From: Microvirga sesbaniae
GTDB lineage: Bacteria; Pseudomonadota; Alphaproteobacteria; Rhizobiales; Beijerinckiaceae
DNA length: 64,000 bases
Direction: 5' to 3'
Assembly (NCBI RefSeq): GCF_025460805.1
Contig: NZ_JAMXFJ010000026.1
Span: forward strand, 1 to 64,000
Shown here: in pieces, positions 43,599-52,335 of the stretch
Position numbering within the stretch: position 1 is the stretch's first letter
Layout: the number at the start of each line of letters is the position of its first letter
The notes under the pieces: generated by a model
What the model was told of the DNA's origin: nothing
What the model saw: only the letters and a program-made list of their open reading frames with translations
Databases searched by the model: none
Translations under genes and position numbers: made by a program

Positions 43599-43718
43599 TG
43601 GAGCGAGGCGTTATCCCTGCCTAGGATTGAACAGCATAAGAGACCTGGGGTCTTGCATGACCTTCATTCCATCACCGCTGGCAATTCATGGCCATGAGCT
43701 TGAGGAGTTTCCGCACCT

Positions 43719-44060
43719 GTGGGCTGCGAGAAAGGTCAGGGGCTGCATGCATTGCTTGGGCGATTGCGGCACCAAAGCAGCGGGCGCAAAATCAATCCTC
43801 GATACAACATTTGTGGCTGGTCGCCGCCCCGATCCGGCCTGCAGGTCGATCGGAAGGCGGAGTTCATCGCGACCTTCTCCAAGGACGGCTACGAGGGCCA
43901 GGACATCATGGTTCAAACCCGGGTCGCCGGCAGCGGTGCGGCTGGCTTTGTGGGCAACGTGCTCGTTGGCGGCCTCGTGGGCATGGGCGTCGATGCTGCG
44001 ACCGGGGCCACCCTGGAGCATTATCCGAATCCGGTTGTCGCGAGCCTCGCCCCCTGGCCG
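43719..44060 (+). pseudogene. Degenerate PEGA-like lipoprotein gene
   Basis: One frame reads GLQVDRKAEFIATFSKDGYE, then GQDIMVQTRVAGSGAAGFVG and NVLVGGLVGMGVDAATGATL, ending HYPNPVVASLAP. This is the body of a common alphaproteobacterial lipoprotein with a PEGA-type domain (GNVLVGGxxGxGVDAxSGA). The N-terminal lipobox part and the C-P-C region are scrambled by frame changes (about 43780-43850), and no normal stop follows the domain. Likely a pseudogene. Confidence 0.55.
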
Positions 44061-44145
44061 TATCCGCGAAGCACCGCGGGCGAAAGCCCGCACCTCCTCG
44101 CGGGACCGTCAAGGAGGCGGCTCCGCCGACCTCCTAGGCCATCTA

Positions 44146-44172
44146 TCCCAAAAGTGGAATCCACTTTTGGGA
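44146..44172. repeat. REP-like palindrome
   Basis: TCCCAAAAGTGG and CCACTTTTGGGA are perfect 12-base arms around AAT, followed by TCGGATCCGATGCTCC, the tail motif also found at 20302-20421. Confidence 0.75.
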
Positions 44173-44690
44173 TCGGATCCGATGCTCCACTCTTGTCTGG
44201 CGCATCATGCGGACCCAAAGGGCCGCCTCAGCGGGAGCGGCTCGAGCCCCATATTCTTCTGCATGGCTGGCCGACCGGCTGGTTCGAGCGCGTTGGGGCC
44301 GTCAACCGCTATCGCGGCGATCCTATCGTTTGCCATTGCTTCTCGGCCATAGAGCCGAAAGCTGTCGCGCCAGGGAGAGCCCTCGGCCATCTCCCCTTCG
44401 GGCTGATCAACCCTGGCGCAAGCGATCTGCACGAGACCGTGTCTTATTCTCGAGCCTGGTTCGGAGCGTCATAGAGTTCCGGTGATCGTGGGGCTCATCC
44501 CATTCGCACCGAGCCTGCTCCTCGGCAGCGGAAACTCCGTCCAGGACGCTTGGTAATGACGCTTCGTAATGACGCTTGGCAATGATGCCCGGCAATGTCG
44601 GCCCCGATCACCGTGGGCTGATGCGAGCCTGCGGGCCGGGGCCCCCGTCTATTGGCTTTCGCATCAGGACGGCGGATTTCGGCCCGGCTC
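44173..44690. other. Stretch without a supported gene before the ureide operon's end
   Basis: Apart from the 13-bp tandem repeat at 44545-44596, nothing was identified. Reverse frames at 44205-44432 and 44407-44595 have no recognised domain. Confidence 0.4.
44545..44596. repeat. Four tandem 13-bp units
   Basis: GACGCTTGGTAAT, GACGCTTCGTAAT, GACGCTTGGCAAT and GATGCCCGGCAAT lie head to tail. The 13-bp period is not a multiple of three, so it is not a coding repeat; the unit could be a protein-binding array or slippage product. Confidence 0.7.
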
Positions 44691-46109
44691 TCAGGTGCCG
44701 GCCGGCGCTGCATAGGCCGATACGTCCCGCGCGAGGATGCGGCCGGCTCCCTTGGCGCCGACGATCCGTCCGTCTTCGGCGACGATGTGGCCCCGCAGCA
44801 GCGTCATCACCGGCCAGCCGGTGACCTCGAACCCCTCCCAGGGTGTATAATCGGCACCGTGGTGGAGGATCTCCTGGCGGATGACCTCGCGCCGGTTTGG
44901 ATCCCAGAGCACGATATCCGCGTCGAATCCGACGCCGATGGAACCCTTGCGCGGATAAAGGCCGTAGATCTTCGCGTGGTTCGTGGCGGTCAGTTCCACG
45001 AAGCGGTTGAGGGAGATCCGTCCCTTGGAAACCCCCTCCGAGAACAGAATGGGCAGCCGTGTCTCAACACCCGGGATGCCGTTCGGCACCCAGCGGAAGG
45101 AGCTCCTGCCGTTCGGGTGGAGCTTGCCGGACGGACTATCGTATCGGAATGGGCAATGATCCGACGAGAAGGTCTGGAACACGCCGCTGCGCAATCCCTC
45201 CCAGATGGCCGCCTGGCTCTCCTCGTCCCGCGGCGGAGGCGAGCAGACGTATTTCGCCCCGCTCATGTCCATGTCCGGGCCTTGCAGGTCCTCGGCGGTG
45301 AGCGTGATGTATTGCGGGCAGGTCTCGGCATAGATTTTGAGGCCGCGGGACTGTGCCCAGCGGATCTGCTCCATCGCTTCGCGACCGGACACATGCACGA
45401 TCATGATCGGCACATCGACGAGCTCCGCATGGCTGATCGCCCGATGCGTGGCCTCCCGCTCCACGATCTCCGGGCGGGAAACAGCATGGTAATAGGGAGC
45501 GGTACGGCCCTCGCGCTCGAGACGCTCGGTCATGTAGCGGATCGCGTCATACCCCTCCGCGTGCACCATCACGAGGGCGCGCTCCCGACGCGCCACCTCG
45601 AACACGTCGAGAAGCTCGCGATCCTTCAGCACGAGATCATCGTAGGTCATGAAAACCTTGAACGACGTGTAGCCGTCCTTGAGCAGCGCGGGAAGCTCCT
45701 GCCCCAGGACCTCGGGCGTCGGATCCGAGACGATCAGGTGGAAGGCCGTGTCGACGTAGCACTCGTTTTCGGCTTTCCTCCTGTAGTCCTCGACGCAGGC
45801 GCGCAGGGACGCGCCCCGTTGCTGGAGCGCGAAGGGAAGGACCGTCGTGTTGCCGCCCGCCGCGGCCGACGCCGTGGCGGAGGCGAAGTCATCCGCCATC
45901 ACCACACCGGGACCTGACGGTTGAGCGATGTGAACATGGCTATCGATGCCTCCCGGCAGCACGAGGAGACCGGACGCATCGATTTCCCGCTGGGCGCGAA
46001 GATTTTCACCGAGCGCAACGATGCGCTCGCCTCTGACGCCCACGTCGCAACGGATCGTGTCGGATGCGGTGACGACGGTGCCGCCTTTGATCGCGAGATC
46101 GAGTTCCAT
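44691..46109 (-). CDS. Hydantoinase / dihydropyrimidinase
   Basis: This 472-residue amidohydrolase opens cyclic ureides (hydantoins, dihydropyrimidines) to N-carbamoyl amino acids. The dinuclear zinc site is complete: GGIDSHVHI, the carbamylated lysine in TSFKVFMTYDD, His in MVHAEG and IVHVSG, and Asp in SSDHCPF. An ATG at 46115 sits on the ribosome site GAGGAGG, so the ATG at 46109 is preferred. It is the last gene of the operon led by the receptor at 49353-50156. Confidence 0.9.
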   Translation of the reverse strand: MELDLAIKGGTVVTASDTIRCDVGVRGERIVALGENLRAQREIDASGLLVLPGGIDSHVHIAQPSGPGVVMADDFASATASAAAGGNTTVLPFALQQRGASLRACVEDYRRKAENECYVDTAFHLIVSDPTPEVLGQELPALLKDGYTSFKVFMTYDDLVLKDRELLDVFEVARRERALVMVHAEGYDAIRYMTERLEREGRTAPYYHAVSRPEIVEREATHRAISHAELVDVPIMIVHVSGREAMEQIRWAQSRGLKIYAETCPQYITLTAEDLQGPDMDMSGAKYVCSPPPRDEESQAAIWEGLRSGVFQTFSSDHCPFRYDSPSGKLHPNGRSSFRWVPNGIPGVETRLPILFSEGVSKGRISLNRFVELTATNHAKIYGLYPRKGSIGVGFDADIVLWDPNRREVIRQEILHHGADYTPWEGFEVTGWPVMTLLRGHIVAEDGRIVGAKGAGRILARDVSAYAAPAGT

Positions 46110-46120
46110 CGCCATCCTCC

Positions 46121-47335
46121 TCAGGTGAGTGACCGGTCGAGGCTTCCGATCAGCCGGTCGACCTCCTCGGGGGTATTGTAGTGCACCATGGAGACGCGGA
46201 CCACGCCATTCCCTTCGGCAAGGCCCAGGTGTTCGATCAGACGGCGGGAGTGGAAGTCCCCGAAGCGGATGCCGATCCTGTCGGCATCGACGGAACGGAC
46301 GATCTCGGCCGAGTCGCGCCCGTCCACCTTGAAGGCGATGGTCGGCACGCGGCGATCCGTAGCGCTGTCGCGGCGCCCGACAATGCGCACGTCGTTGCGG
46401 TCCCTCAAGTAGGCGAGCAGCTTTTCTCCCAGAAGGGTCTCGTGCGCGGCGATCTTGTCGAAGGCGCGGTCGATGGCGGCCCGGTCGCCGGTGCCGCCGC
46501 CGAGGGAATCGACGTAGTCCACGATGCCGGCGGAACCCCAGGCGAGTTCGTAATTGGTATTGCCCGGCTCAAGCTTCATCGGCACCTTCTCGCGACCGTA
46601 GAAGTAGTGATAGAGCCCGTCGAGCTCGAGCAGCCTCTCGTACTTGCCGTACATGACGGCGAAGTGCGGGCCGTAGGTCTTGTAGAAGCTGAAGATATAG
46701 TAATCGACATCGAGATCGATCACGTTCACGGCCCGGTGGGGCGCATAGGCAACGGCGTCGACGACGATTTCGGCGCCACGCTCGTGCACGCGGCGCGCGA
46801 TCTCCTTGACCGGGTTGATGGTGCCCAGAATATTCGAGGCATGGGTCACGGCCACGAGCTTGGTCCGCTCGGTCATCAGGCGATCGAGTTCATTCAGGTC
46901 GATCTCGTAGCTGTCGCGGTCGATGGACCATTCCTTGATGACGATGCCGCGCTTCTCCAGGGAGCGCCACGGGCCGATATTCGACTCGTGGTCGAAATTC
47001 GTGACGACGATCTCGTCACCCGCCTTGAGGCGCCCTTCCATGGCGCGTGACAGAAACTGGGCCAGGACAGTGGTCGAAGGGCCGAGGACGATCTCCTCGG
47101 GTCGTTCCGCGCCGAGCAGACGCGCGATCTTGGTGCGGGCCTCCATGAGCCGATTCGTGGCCCGTTGCGAGTGCTCGTAGCTGGCGCCGGTCTGCACGCT
47201 GGTGGTCAGGAGATAGTCCGAGATGCGTTCGGCGACATTGCGCAGGACAAGGGAGCCGCCAGCATTGTCGAAATAGGCGAAGCCATCCGCCAGGGCGGGA
47301 AACTGGGAGCGGACGAAGGCGAGGTCAAGAGACAT
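46121..47335 (-). CDS. Cysteine desulfurase-like class V PLP enzyme
   Basis: This 404-residue fold-type I PLP protein starts MSLDLAFVRSQFPALADGFA and has FDNAGGS, THASNILG, VVDAVAYAPH and the PLP lysine in FSFYKTYGPH. It belongs to the SufS-like 'cysteine desulfurase-like' subgroup, several members of which act on substrates other than cysteine. The C-terminal loop of true desulfurases with active cysteine is not evident. Its place between a hydantoinase and an AllA-like lyase suggests a role in breaking down an amino-acid or ureide intermediate rather than Fe-S assembly. Confidence 0.82.
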   Translation of the reverse strand: MSLDLAFVRSQFPALADGFAYFDNAGGSLVLRNVAERISDYLLTTSVQTGASYEHSQRATNRLMEARTKIARLLGAERPEEIVLGPSTTVLAQFLSRAMEGRLKAGDEIVVTNFDHESNIGPWRSLEKRGIVIKEWSIDRDSYEIDLNELDRLMTERTKLVAVTHASNILGTINPVKEIARRVHERGAEIVVDAVAYAPHRAVNVIDLDVDYYIFSFYKTYGPHFAVMYGKYERLLELDGLYHYFYGREKVPMKLEPGNTNYELAWGSAGIVDYVDSLGGGTGDRAAIDRAFDKIAAHETLLGEKLLAYLRDRNDVRIVGRRDSATDRRVPTIAFKVDGRDSAEIVRSVDADRIGIRFGDFHSRRLIEHLGLAEGNGVVRVSMVHYNTPEEVDRLIGSLDRSLT

Positions 47336-47343
47336 GGATGCAC

Positions 47344-47862
47344 CTATTCTGCGGACGATTGGATCGAGCCGACGACAAGCGGCTCCTGGAGGTGGTGGAA
47401 AACGCAATCTTCAGGGGAGCGGCTTTCCCACATGAACATGAGAAGATCGCCGTCTGGGCCGATCGCCGCGATCGGAGCGTGCCAGAGGTTGCGGGCGTAG
47501 TTGACGCCTTCGCTCCGATGGCCGACGAAGGCTTCGGCGCGATCGAGATCGGGCAGCCCGGTCTGATCCTCCGGAGCGACAACGATCAGGAACCGCTCGA
47601 CGGAAAGAGCCACGAATGTCTGCGAGGACAGTGGGTGCCGTTCGAAGGTCGAGAGCCGCATCGGCAGCGGCCCGCCGCTGGCCCGGTAGACGGCAAGCAC
47701 GGGCCGTCCATCGGGGGATGCGTGGTCGAAGCGCGTGTCGGTATCGAAGCGCAGGGCCCGCCCGTCATTGACCAGCCGGCTGCGGTCCGGGTCGAAGGAC
47801 AGCACGTCGCCGAAAGGGCTGAAGGCCGACGGCGTCAAGCGTTTTGGGAACAGGGTCTGCAC
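47344..47862 (-). CDS. allA: Ureidoglycolate lyase (AllA family)
   Basis: This 172-residue cupin-fold protein has the AllA motifs FSPFGDVLSF, YARNLWHAPI and FLIVVAPED. AllA splits ureidoglycolate into glyoxylate and urea in allantoin breakdown. It starts with GTG (47860-47862) and is 8 bp upstream of the PLP-enzyme start and 12 bp from the ATPase stop. No allantoinase or allantoate amidohydrolase lies beside it, so it may act on another ureido acid produced by the adjacent hydantoinase. Confidence 0.87.
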   Translation of the reverse strand: MQTLFPKRLTPSAFSPFGDVLSFDPDRSRLVNDGRALRFDTDTRFDHASPDGRPVLAVYRASGGPLPMRLSTFERHPLSSQTFVALSVERFLIVVAPEDQTGLPDLDRAEAFVGHRSEGVNYARNLWHAPIAAIGPDGDLLMFMWESRSPEDCVFHHLQEPLVVGSIQSSAE

Positions 47863-47874
47863 GGATGTCTCAGC

Positions 47875-48609
47875 CTAGTGTGACAGGACGGCCTGAAGGA
47901 AGCTTCCGAGGCGCGGATCGCGTGGCGCATTGAAGATCTCGTCGGGGGGCCCCTCCTCGATGATTCGACCCCCGTCCATGAAGACGACCCGGTCGGCGAC
48001 TCGGCGTGCAAAGCCCATCTCGTGCGTCACGACGACCATGGTGACCCCGGTCTTGGCGAGTTGCTGCATCACGTCCAAGACCTCGCCCACCATCTCCGGA
48101 TCCAGGGCGGAGGTCGGCTCGTCGAAGAGCAGGACCTTCGGCTCCATGGCCAGAGCCCTGGCTATTCCGACACGTTGCTGCTGCCCACCTGAGAGTTGCG
48201 CCGGATATTTTTCCACGTGACCCTCGAGACCCACGCGGGTCAGCAGGCGCCGAGCGCGCTCCTCGGCCGAAGCCCACGACAGTCCGCGCACCCGGACGGG
48301 TCCGAGCGCGACGTTGCGAAGAACGGTCATATGCGGAAAGAGGTTGAAGCTCTGGAACACCATTCCCACCTCGGTGAGCACGGTGCTCTTGCGGCCGCGG
48401 CCGACCTCCGCCCCGTCGACGATGATCTCGCCGCTGTTGTGCTCCTCGAGTTGGTTGATGCAGCGGATCAGCGTGGACTTGCCCGACCCGGACGGACCGA
48501 TGACGACGACGATCTCGCCTTCCTTCACCTGGAGGTTGACGCCATGCAGCGCCTTGAACAGACCGAACGACTTGACGACGTTCCTCATCTCGATAATCGG
48601 GCGCGTCAT
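47875..48609 (-). CDS. Amino-acid-type ABC transporter ATP-binding protein
   Basis: This 244-residue GlnQ-type ATPase has Walker A GPSGSGKST, Q-loop MVFQSFNLFPH, LSGGQQQR, VLLFDEPTSALD and VVTHEMGFA. The ATG overlaps the permease stop by ATGA. It powers uptake by the permease and receptor of the cyclic-ureide operon. Confidence 0.92.
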   Translation of the reverse strand: MTRPIIEMRNVVKSFGLFKALHGVNLQVKEGEIVVVIGPSGSGKSTLIRCINQLEEHNSGEIIVDGAEVGRGRKSTVLTEVGMVFQSFNLFPHMTVLRNVALGPVRVRGLSWASAEERARRLLTRVGLEGHVEKYPAQLSGGQQQRVGIARALAMEPKVLLFDEPTSALDPEMVGEVLDVMQQLAKTGVTMVVVTHEMGFARRVADRVVFMDGGRIIEEGPPDEIFNAPRDPRLGSFLQAVLSH

Positions 48610-49307
48610 CGTCCCCTCACCGCAAGCCGCTTCTCGAAAACCCCCACGAGCCGCACGAGCGGCATCAGGAGCAGAATGTAGATCACGGCCGCGCTGATGA
48701 GAGGCGTCGGGTTCGCCGCCAGCGCCTGGGCCTGCGTTGCCTGTTTGAGCAGGTCCGGCATCGCCACCACGGACGCGAGCGCGGTGTCCTTCATCACGTT
48801 GATGGAGTTGGACGTGATCGGTGGAATCACGATTCGAAGCGCCTGCGGCAGCACCACGTCGCTCATGCGCCGCCAGGGGCTGAGACCCAAGGCGCGGGCA
48901 GCTTCGAACTGACCCGTCGGCACGGCCTCGATGCCGGCCCGGACGATCTCGGCGGAATAGGCGGCGGAGACGAGGCTCAGGGCGGAGGCCGCAGCCCCAA
49001 AGGGGGAAAGCCGCAGCCCGACGAATGGCAGCGCATAGTAGATGACGACGAGCAGGACCAGGATTGGGATGGAGCGGAAGACGTCGATATACGCGATGGC
49101 GATCTGCCTGAGAGGTGAGCCGGCATAGAGTCGCAGCAGCGCGAGGACCAGGCCGCCGACGAAGCCCAGGACGATGGCTGTCACGCCCAAAGTCAGCGTC
49201 GTGGTCAGACCCGACAGCAGGAGCGGTAGCGTTTGAACGAAAACCTTCCAGTTCAGGAAGGTGTCGAAGATGGACATGACGGGCAGCACCTCGATGTTCG
49301 TGACCAT
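48606..49307 (-). CDS. Amino-acid-type ABC transporter permease
   Basis: A polar amino-acid permease of about 233 residues (or 223 from the ATG at 49277) with LLLSGLTTTLTLGVTAIVLG, the FRSIPILVLLVVIYYAL segment and the EAA loop EAARALGLSPWRRMSDVVLP. Coupled to the ATPase downstream by ATGA. Only one permease gene is present, so a homodimer is likely. Confidence 0.9.
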   Translation of the reverse strand: MVTNIEVLPVMSIFDTFLNWKVFVQTLPLLLSGLTTTLTLGVTAIVLGFVGGLVLALLRLYAGSPLRQIAIAYIDVFRSIPILVLLVVIYYALPFVGLRLSPFGAAASALSLVSAAYSAEIVRAGIEAVPTGQFEAARALGLSPWRRMSDVVLPQALRIVIPPITSNSINVMKDTALASVVAMPDLLKQATQAQALAANPTPLISAAVIYILLLMPLVRLVGVFEKRLAVRGR

Positions 49308-49352
49308 GCCGAGCGCCCGGCGCGGAGGCCGGACGCTCGGGGAGAGTTGCCG

Positions 49353-50156
49353 TCAGAGCTTGGGCATCTCCATGACCTTGACGGTTGCCGAATCCGGCTC
49401 GGCCTTGGCGCCGAACCACTGCTCGTGTATCTTCGCCAGGGTTCCGTCCTGCTTCATCTTCGTGATCTCGGCATTGACCTTTTCCGCCAGCGGGCTGCTC
49501 TTCGCGAACATCATCGAATACTGCTCGCCCGTCGGGATGCGCTCCACCACCTGATAGATCGGCTTGTCCTTGATGTAATACTGGACGGCCGGGATGTCGC
49601 TGACATAGCCGTCGATGCGGCCCGCCGCGAGGTCGAGCATGGCGGGAGCCAAGCCCTCATAGCGGCGGATGTCCGAGAATTTGTACTTCTGCTGGTTCTG
49701 CGTCGACCACATGTCGCCGGTCGAACCCGTATCGACCGCGGCCACCTTGGTCGCCATCCCTTCCAGGTTCTTGATGCCGGAATTGGCTCGCACCGCCAGC
49801 GACTGGTCGCTGTCGTAATAGGGCTGGGCGAACGAGACCGACTCGAGGCGCTTCTTGGTGATGGTGATCGAGGATACGGCGGCGTCGACCTGACCCGACT
49901 GCACCGCAGCAAACAATCCGTTGAACGGGATGTTCACGAACGACACGTTCATGTTCAGGCGCTTGCCGACTTCTTTGGCAAGGTCGATTTCGAAACCGAC
50001 GATCTCGCCTTTCTCGTTCTGGAACTCCCACGGAACGTTGCCGACGTTCGCTCCGACCTTCATGTCGGCCCCAGAGGCCATCGTCCCTGCCGACATGACG
50101 AACACGGCCGTTAAACCTGCGACGAATGTGCCGCGCCGGGTGAATTTCGCTGACAT
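49353..50156 (-). CDS. Amino-acid-type ABC transporter substrate-binding protein
   Basis: This 267-residue family-3 receptor starts MSAKFTRRGTFVAGLTAVFV with a signal peptide (cleavage near MASGAD). The mature part has VPWEFQNEKGEIVGFEIDLA and QVDAAVSSITITKKRLESVS. It is the first gene of the operon and probably binds the ureide or N-carbamoyl compound used by the downstream enzymes. GGAGG lies five bases before the ATG. The upstream region carries the 50262-50287 operator. Confidence 0.9.
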   Translation of the reverse strand: MSAKFTRRGTFVAGLTAVFVMSAGTMASGADMKVGANVGNVPWEFQNEKGEIVGFEIDLAKEVGKRLNMNVSFVNIPFNGLFAAVQSGQVDAAVSSITITKKRLESVSFAQPYYDSDQSLAVRANSGIKNLEGMATKVAAVDTGSTGDMWSTQNQQKYKFSDIRRYEGLAPAMLDLAAGRIDGYVSDIPAVQYYIKDKPIYQVVERIPTGEQYSMMFAKSSPLAEKVNAEITKMKQDGTLAKIHEQWFGAKAEPDSATVKVMEMPKL

Positions 50157-50261
50157 CTGGTCCTCCATCTTGCACGCCGGCTCCATGGCCGGCGACCGAT
50201 TCTCTGCTGCCATCTGGTAACCGGCTCCTCAGACGCTTGCGTCGGCCGGACGTATTGGCCA

Positions 50262-50287
50262 AACTGGTCTTACCAATCTGACCAGTT
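50262..50287. promoter_or_regulatory. FadR/GntR-type operator in the divergent promoter
   Basis: AACTGGTC (50262-50269) and GACCAGTT (50280-50287) are exact inverted arms around TTACCAATCT; inside, TGGT-CTT-ACCA is a second, shorter dyad. This fits the TGGTnnnACCA class bound by FadR/VanR-type GntR proteins. It lies between the receptor gene (starting at 50156, reverse) and the FadR-type gene at 50436, so it may control both. Confidence 0.8.
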
Positions 50288-50435
50288 GATCGTGCAGCCA
50301 TCCTGGCGCATGGTCAAGGCCAATCCGGAATCCGAGGCGATTAAAATGCGGTCCAGGGATGATCAAAAATGAGGCTCATGGGCTCAGCCCGACGCAGCAT
50401 GAGCTTTCCATGCGAGACCGAGAAGGGGGTGGCCG

Positions 50436-51143
50436 ATGACGAGTGATGCAGTGAGTCTGTCCGAGTTGGAGCTCGCCGACCGCACGCCTGTGCCACGCGG
50501 CATCGTCGATCAGATCCAGCGCCTGATCCTGAAGGGCGGCCTCAAGGCCGGCCAGCGGCTTCCTTCTCAGCGGGAGCTGGCGGAGCAGCTGGGCGTCAGC
50601 CGTCCGTCCGTGCGGGAGGCCCTGACCGTGCTGGAGACCATGGGTCTCGTGACCGTACGGGCGGGCAGCGGAGTCTTCGTCGCAAAAGCCGATGCCCGCC
50701 GGCCGCTGTGGCGCTACTCGGATCGCTGCACGCCGGCCGACGTTTACGAGGCACGCCTGGGGCTGGAAGGCTACGCTGCGAGGCTCGCAGCCGCGCGCAT
50801 CGACAAACCCGCCGAGGAGCGCCTGAGACGGTGCACCGATGCGATGCGAACCGCCTTCGAGGCGGGCGACGTGATCAGTCTCGCCGTCAACGACACCGAA
50901 TTCCACGACCTGATCTTTGAGCTCTCCGGAAACCCGGTTCTCGCCGCCATGTATCGGCCGGTCCGCGAAATGCTCGTCGAAAGTCAGCGCCTTCCGATGG
51001 CGCAATTCGATCGGCTGAATGAAACCGTGTCTGAGCACGAGGCCATTCTGGAGGGGATCGCCAGCCAAGATCCTGACGCGGCGGAATTGGCCATGCAAAG
51101 CCATATCCGCTCGGCGGCAGGCCGGTTCGGCGTCTCGCTCTGA
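50436..51143 (+). CDS. FadR-subfamily GntR regulator
   Basis: This 235-residue protein has a winged HTH (LPSQRELAEQLGVSRPSVRE) and an all-helical FCD ligand domain with metal/ligand residues in NDTEFHDLIFE, VSEHEAILEGI and MQSHIRSA. FCD regulators usually sense carboxylic acids or amino acids and repress a divergent catabolic operon. The neighbouring ureide operon and the dyad at 50262-50287 are its natural targets. GAGAAGGGGG precedes the ATG. Confidence 0.9.
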   Translation: MTSDAVSLSELELADRTPVPRGIVDQIQRLILKGGLKAGQRLPSQRELAEQLGVSRPSVREALTVLETMGLVTVRAGSGVFVAKADARRPLWRYSDRCTPADVYEARLGLEGYAARLAAARIDKPAEERLRRCTDAMRTAFEAGDVISLAVNDTEFHDLIFELSGNPVLAAMYRPVREMLVESQRLPMAQFDRLNETVSEHEAILEGIASQDPDAAELAMQSHIRSAAGRFGVSL

Positions 51144-51281
51144 GGAGAGGTTTTCCTCCCGGGTCCGGCACGGAGGTCCACCGCCGATCCATGCTCCGGA
51201 AAGCCGCATTCTGGGTAAGGTTCTGAAGAGCCTCTGCCCTCCGCGACGATCGGCGTCAGCCGGAAGCGGGGCTCACCCCAA

Positions 51282-51309
51282 GGGAGGGGTTCTTTGGGAG
51301 GGGTTCTTT
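51282..51309. repeat. Tandem 14-bp duplication
   Basis: GGGAGGGGTTCTTT occurs twice head to tail. It lies between the FadR-type gene and the VOC gene; the flank CGATCCCTCCC can pair with the repeat's G-rich part. Confidence 0.6.
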
Positions 51310-51418
51310 CGATCCCTCCCAAGGCGCATTGCCGGGCGCAACAAGACCCGCCATAGTGTCCGGATGCGCTCAAGCCGTTGCTCACGGTGAGCCGACGGAG
51401 GCCAGCCAGGAGAGGATC

Positions 51419-51829
51419 ATGGAGATTACCGACCTCCATCATGTGGCTCTCCCCTGTTCGGACCTGGAACGCTCCCGTCGTTTCTACCGGGAGATCCTCG
51501 GCCTGACCGAGATCCCGCGGCCCGCCCTGCCGGTGGCCGGGGCGTGGTTCCGGGTCGGCGTCAGCCAAGAGCTGCATCTGGTTGTCGGGGATGCTCAGGC
51601 AACATTCCGGGCTTCCAAAGGAATGGATGCCAACGACATCCACTTCGCCCTTCGGGTCGCCAGCTACAGGCAGGCCCTGGAGGCGCTCAAAGCCCAAGGC
51701 TACCGCGAGGGCACGAGCCCAGATGATCCGATGGGCATCAGAACCTCGATGCGGGTCGGATACCCGCAGATCTATCTTCTCGACCCTGACCGCAACATCA
51801 TCGAGATCAACGCCGCAAGGGCCGATTGA
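51419..51829 (+). CDS. VOC-superfamily protein (glyoxalase/bleomycin-resistance fold)
   Basis: This 136-residue protein starts MEITDLHHVALPCSDLERSR and has paired beta-alpha-beta units with metal-binding positions at His8 (HHVAL), the Glu of SQELHLVV, the His of NDIHFALR and the closing Glu of RNIIEINAA. The fold binds a divalent metal in lyases, isomerases and dioxygenases; the substrate is unknown. GGAGAGG lies three bases before the ATG. It follows the FadR gene at 275 bp. Confidence 0.85.
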   Translation: MEITDLHHVALPCSDLERSRRFYREILGLTEIPRPALPVAGAWFRVGVSQELHLVVGDAQATFRASKGMDANDIHFALRVASYRQALEALKAQGYREGTSPDDPMGIRTSMRVGYPQIYLLDPDRNIIEINAARAD

Positions 51830-51938
51830 TGGGCCGCGAGCCAGACAGCCCAGGCGGCGACATCAAGCCTGTGATCTCCATCACAGATGCTGGATGGAGC
51901 CCATCGTAAGCTCCTCACGTGTCGAAGAGGAGCCATCC

Positions 51939-52292
51939 ATGAAAGCTGATATCGGGACATTGACCCGCGTTGCCATCGCACTCTCTGCAAGTCTCGCTGT
52001 TCTTGCCGTACACGACGCAGCCGCAGCCCGTGACCGCGGCTATGATGGCAGCGGCTTCGTGGTTCGCGACCATCGCATGCCGCCTGTCGTGCGCGATCAT
52101 CGCGCCCCCGTGATCGTCCGAGATCATCGGGAAGAACCCGTGATCAGAGACCATCGCACGTCCCCGATCGTGCGGGATCACCGCGTACCGCGAGAGTCTC
52201 AGGGCGGAGTGACGGTCACGTCCTCGGGGAGCAGGCGAGGCGGATCGCCCTGCATTCGCTCGGTGTTCGGCGGCCCATGCTTCGGTCTTTGA
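51939..52292 (+). CDS. Exported protein with five tandem VRDHR nonapeptides
   Basis: This 117-residue protein has a signal peptide (VAIALSASLAVLAVHDAAAA, cleavage near AAA-RD). The mature part carries five nine-residue units: VVRDHRMPP, VVRDHRAPV, IVRDHREEP, VIRDHRTSP and IVRDHRVPR, with invariant RDHR. A Ser/Gly-rich end holds two cysteines (SPCIRSVFGGPCFGL). AGAGGAG lies six bases before the ATG. The regular Asp-His pairs suggest metal or polyanion binding; no family was recognised. Confidence 0.7.
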   Translation: MKADIGTLTRVAIALSASLAVLAVHDAAAARDRGYDGSGFVVRDHRMPPVVRDHRAPVIVRDHREEPVIRDHRTSPIVRDHRVPRESQGGVTVTSSGSRRGGSPCIRSVFGGPCFGL

Positions 52293-52302
52293 TGGGGGAG
52301 TT

Positions 52303-52335
52303 GGGGGCAGCGGGCGCGGACGTCGCGCCGCCCCC
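52303..52335 (+). terminator. Possible terminator after the VRDHR gene
   Basis: GGGGGC...GCGGGCGCG pairs with CGCGCC-GCCCCC over a short loop, followed only by GTTTC. The stem is strong but the T-tract is weak, so termination is uncertain. Confidence 0.4.

Noticed and set aside
52303..52335. Strong intrinsic terminator after the VRDHR gene
   Set aside because: The hairpin is good but the T-tract is nearly absent, so it is kept only as a low-confidence feature, not as a finding.
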